64,000 nt of DNA from Nocardioides xinjiangensis (GTDB lineage: Bacteria > Actinomycetota > Actinomycetes > Propionibacteriales > Nocardioidaceae). Location: positions 1,037,977 to 1,101,976 of the forward strand of contig NZ_JAFMSY010000001.1 of assembly GCF_017916455.1 (NCBI RefSeq), in the 5' to 3' direction. The translations under genes were made by a program, and so were the position numbers. The first letter of the stretch is position 1. Each line of letters begins with the position of its first letter. The notes below the pieces were generated by a model. That model saw nothing but the letters and a program-made list of their open reading frames with translations, was not told where the DNA came from and did no database searches. Of this stretch, positions 61,829 to 64,000 are shown in pieces.

Positions 61829-62347
61829 TCAGGCCAGGTCGAGCCGGGCCAGCACCATCGCGGCGATGCGGTCGACCGGCAGCGCGGGGTCGACGTCCAT
61901 GCCCTCCTCGCCGGGCTGCAGCGGCTCGAGGGTGTCGAGCTGCGACTCCAGCAGGCTCGGCGGCATGAAGTGCTCGCGGGCGTTCATGCGCTGCAGGAAG
62001 AGGTGCTTGTCACCGGTGCAGTGCACGAAGAACGTGTGCTCGCCGCCGCGGCGCAGGACGTCGCGGTACGCCCTGCGCAGCGCGCTGCAGGTGATGATCG
62101 TCGGCTCGCCACGCCGGTCGCGCTCGGCGGTCCAGTCGGCCAGCGACTCGAGCCAGCCCCAGCGGTCGGCGTCGGTCAGCGCGATGCCCTTGCTCATCTT
62201 CGCGACGTTCTCCGGCGGGTGGAAGTCGTCGCCCTCGGCCATCTCCCAGCCGAGGCGCTCCTGCACGGCGACGGCCGCGGTGGACTTGCCCGACCCGGAG
62301 ACGCCCATGAAGACCAGGTGGAACGGCGGGGTCGCCGCGGTGCTCAT
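61829..62347 (-). CDS. gntK: Gluconokinase
   Basis: A 172-residue gluconokinase of the shikimate-kinase-like family. Walker A GVSGSGKST at 15-23, the substrate motif EGDDFHPPENVAKMSKG near 38 and the family motif CSALRRAYRDVLR near 87 are all clear. It phosphorylates gluconate to 6-phosphogluconate for the pentose-phosphate or Entner-Doudoroff route. The ATG overlaps the GntP stop by 4 bases, so both genes form one operon. Confidence 0.95.
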   Translation of the reverse strand: MSTAATPPFHLVFMGVSGSGKSTAAVAVQERLGWEMAEGDDFHPPENVAKMSKGIALTDADRWGWLESLADWTAERDRRGEPTIITCSALRRAYRDVLRRGGEHTFFVHCTGDKHLFLQRMNAREHFMPPSLLESQLDTLEPLQPGEEGMDVDPALPVDRIAAMVLARLDLA

Positions 62348-63720
62348 CCGATCGCCCACACGCCGAGCGCGAGCGCGAAGATCGTGACGCCGAGGGTGGT
62401 CTCGAGGACCGTCCAGGTGCGCAGCGTCGTCTTGACGTCCATCCCGAAGAACCGGCTGACCAGCCAGAAGCCGGAGTCGTTGACGTGCGAGAGCACCGTC
62501 GCGCCGGCGGCGATGGCCAGCACCAGGGCCACGAGCTGCAGCGCAGAGGGGTCGGCGTCCGCCACGCCGGCCGACAGCAGGCCTGCCGTGGTGGTCAACG
62601 CGACGGTCGCCGAGCCCTGCGCGACGCGCAGGATCGTGGCGATGACGAATGCGCTGACCACGAGGGGCAGGCCGAGGTCCTGCAGCGAGTCGGAGAGGGC
62701 GTCGCCGATGCCGCTGTAGCGCAGCACGCCGCCGAACATGCCGCCCGCTCCGGTGATGAGGATGATCGCGCAGATCGGGCCGAGTGCCTCGTTGAGCAGC
62801 GTCTCGACCTCCTCGCGCGAGTGCCGGCGGATCGCGAGGGTGTAGGTCGCGACGAGCAGAGCGATCAACAGCGCTACCGGCGTCTGGCCGATGAAGATGA
62901 CGATGTCGGCGATCGTGCCGTCCTCGGCGATCGAGCCGTTGGTGCGCAGCGTGGTGAGCACGGTGTTGGCGCCGATCAGCACCAGCGGCAGGAGCAGGAT
63001 CCCGAGCACGTGGGTGAACGCCGGCGGATTCTCGGTGTCGGCCTCGCGGCCGCCGGTGAGCACCGAGTCGTCGATCGGGACGTGCACCTTGCCGAGCCAC
63101 CCGATCGTCACGGCGTACACGCCGACGAACCACGCGACGACCGCGACCACCACGCCGACGAGCAGGGTCAGGCCGATGCTCGCGCCGAGCTCGGCGGCCG
63201 CCGTGACCGGCCCGGGGTGCGGCGGCACGATGGCGTGCATGCTGGCGAAGGCGCCGGCGGCGGGGAGCGCGTAGAGCAGCACGGAGCCGCCGAAGCGCTT
63301 GGCCACCGAGAAGATGATCGGCAGGAAGACCACGAGGCCGGCGTCGAAGAAGATCGGCAGCCCGAACAGCAGCGAGGCGATGCCGAGCGCCAGCGGAGCC
63401 CGCTTCTCCCCGAACCGGCTGACGAGCGTGTCGGCGAGCACCTGCGCGCCGCCGGTCACCTCCAGCAGCCGGCCGATCATCACTCCGAGTCCGACGAGCA
63501 GCGCCACCGTGCCGAGCGTGCTGCCGAACGCCGCTATCGCGACCGTCGGCACGTCCGCGACCGGCACGCCCGCGGCGATCGCCGTGCCGAAGCTGACCAG
63601 GACCAGCGCGACGAAGGCGTGCATCCGCAGGACGATGATGAGCAGGAGCAGGACCGCCACAGCGAGCGCTGCGATGGTGAGGAGCGTGCCTGAGCCGTAG
63701 GCGGGCGCCATGTTCTCCAC
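62344..63720 (-). CDS. gntP: Gluconate:H+ symporter GntP
   Basis: A 458-residue permease of the GntP family with about 12-14 membrane spans. GLPIFFDAGLVVFLPIIFSV near 116 and MHAIVPPHPGPVTAAAELGA near 157 are diagnostic. It imports gluconate for the kinase encoded just downstream. The GTG at 63720 is chosen because a GGAGGT site lies 6 bases upstream. No GntR-type regulator gene is seen in the window. Confidence 0.95.
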   Translation of the reverse strand: MENMAPAYGSGTLLTIAALAVAVLLLLIIVLRMHAFVALVLVSFGTAIAAGVPVADVPTVAIAAFGSTLGTVALLVGLGVMIGRLLEVTGGAQVLADTLVSRFGEKRAPLALGIASLLFGLPIFFDAGLVVFLPIIFSVAKRFGGSVLLYALPAAGAFASMHAIVPPHPGPVTAAAELGASIGLTLLVGVVVAVVAWFVGVYAVTIGWLGKVHVPIDDSVLTGGREADTENPPAFTHVLGILLLPLVLIGANTVLTTLRTNGSIAEDGTIADIVIFIGQTPVALLIALLVATYTLAIRRHSREEVETLLNEALGPICAIILITGAGGMFGGVLRYSGIGDALSDSLQDLGLPLVVSAFVIATILRVAQGSATVALTTTAGLLSAGVADADPSALQLVALVLAIAAGATVLSHVNDSGFWLVSRFFGMDVKTTLRTWTVLETTLGVTIFALALGVWAIG

Positions 63721-63872
63721 GAGAGACCTCCAGGGTGGGGGGTGCGCCCCACCCTAGAGCGCTGCGTCGGCGGGCGCGCGCACCTGCGAGCTGCGGCAGG
63801 GTGCCGCCGGGGCGGCCGCCCGAGATCAGGCGTTGGTGTACGCAGCGCGCCTGCGCTTCCCCTGACGGACGG

Positions 63873-63903
63873 ACGGGGGCCGACCCTGTGGGCCGACCCC
63901 CGT
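63873..63903. terminator. Hairpin terminator
   Basis: ACGGGGGCCGACCC (63873-63886) pairs with GGGCCGACCCCCGT (63890-63903) around a 3-base loop with two G-T pairs. It lies 22 bases past the stop of the minus-strand gene at the window end and before gntP, so it should end that transcript. The rest of the gap 63721-63925 holds nothing else recognisable. Confidence 0.7.
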
Positions 63904-63925
63904 GCGGGGCTCTCGCTGCTGGCGC

Positions 63926-64000
63926 TCACTCGCTCCAGGAGCGCGGCAGGCTGCTGTTCGCGACGCGGTTCTCGGCGTCGATCATCCACGCGAGCTGCTC
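63926..64000 (-). CDS. C-terminal end of a ferritin-like (Dps-family) protein, partial
   Basis: Only the last 24 codons are inside the window, with the stop at 63926-63928. The visible end, QLAWMIDAENRVANSSLPRSW, resembles C-termini of Dps/ferritin-like mini-ferritins, in which a helix carrying WMI/WFI packs near the pore. The identity is weak because the iron-binding region lies outside the window. The hairpin just downstream (63873-63903) supports a gene ending here. Confidence 0.45.
   Translation of the reverse strand, partial: EQLAWMIDAENRVANSSLPRSWSE

Overview
The window is about 72% GC with strongly G/C-ending codons, frequent GTG starts and many 4-base stop/start overlaps. It looks like a chromosomal piece of a high-GC actinobacterium. 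The coproporphyrin-type haem genes (hemE, an FAD porphyrinogen oxidase, hemQ/chdC), a DUF3000 gene beside an RNase D-like gene, a complete cvnA-B-C-D conservon, and a LigC/Prim-PolC pair all fit. A Nocardioides-like member of the Propionibacteriales is my best guess, by general gene content only.

Layout. 1-13 kb: the end of an FkbM methyltransferase, glmU, a divergent TetR regulator, a translationally coupled operon of Baeyer-Villiger monooxygenase, short-chain dehydrogenase and alpha/beta hydrolase, a tRNA-Gln(UUG) on the opposite strand inside the hydrolase frame, a four-gene ABC exporter (two ATPases, two permeases), and a LigC-type DNA ligase. 12-17 kb: a sulfotransferase-like gene, a 926-residue glycosyltransferase-Stealth fusion, and a Prim-PolC-like repair polymerase. 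17-31 kb: msrB, a lipoprotein, hemQ and the porphyrinogen oxidase, then an NYN-domain gene and a sulfonate/sulfone-type module (transporter, flavin reductase, FMN reductase, SsuD-type monooxygenase, DszC-like flavoprotein, LysR) that separates them from hemE; then DUF3000 and RNase D. 31-44 kb: a solute-binding lipoprotein, hrpA, a YCII protein with its ECF42 sigma factor, a two-component system, DUF402, and a ThrE-type exporter. 44-52 kb: a YbdK-type carboxylate-amine ligase, an orphan beta-class DNA methyltransferase, a secreted phosphodiester-glycosidase-like protein, a small alarmone synthetase and a ChaA-type cation antiporter. 52-64 kb: the conservon with an amino-acid-binding lipoprotein downstream, AIM24, a DUF2945 protein, an XRE-cupin regulator facing a thioredoxin-reductase/methyltransferase fusion, TspO, and gluconate kinase plus permease. 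The window closes inside a small ferritin/Dps-like gene.

The most unusual content is non-coding. Three unrelated families of inverted-repeat units form regular arrays at five places. Family A (44 bp units) occurs at 6.4 and 31.4 kb, family B (50 bp units) at 15.9 and 61.4 kb, and family C (32 bp units with a central inversion) at 42.4 kb. All five arrays lie at gene 3' ends, three of them between convergent genes. The family C array is bracketed by a 43 bp duplication of the end of the adjacent histidine-kinase gene, and the first family B unit at 15.9 kb supplies the stop codon of the Stealth fusion gene. No transposase, integrase, cas gene or restriction endonuclease was found in the window.
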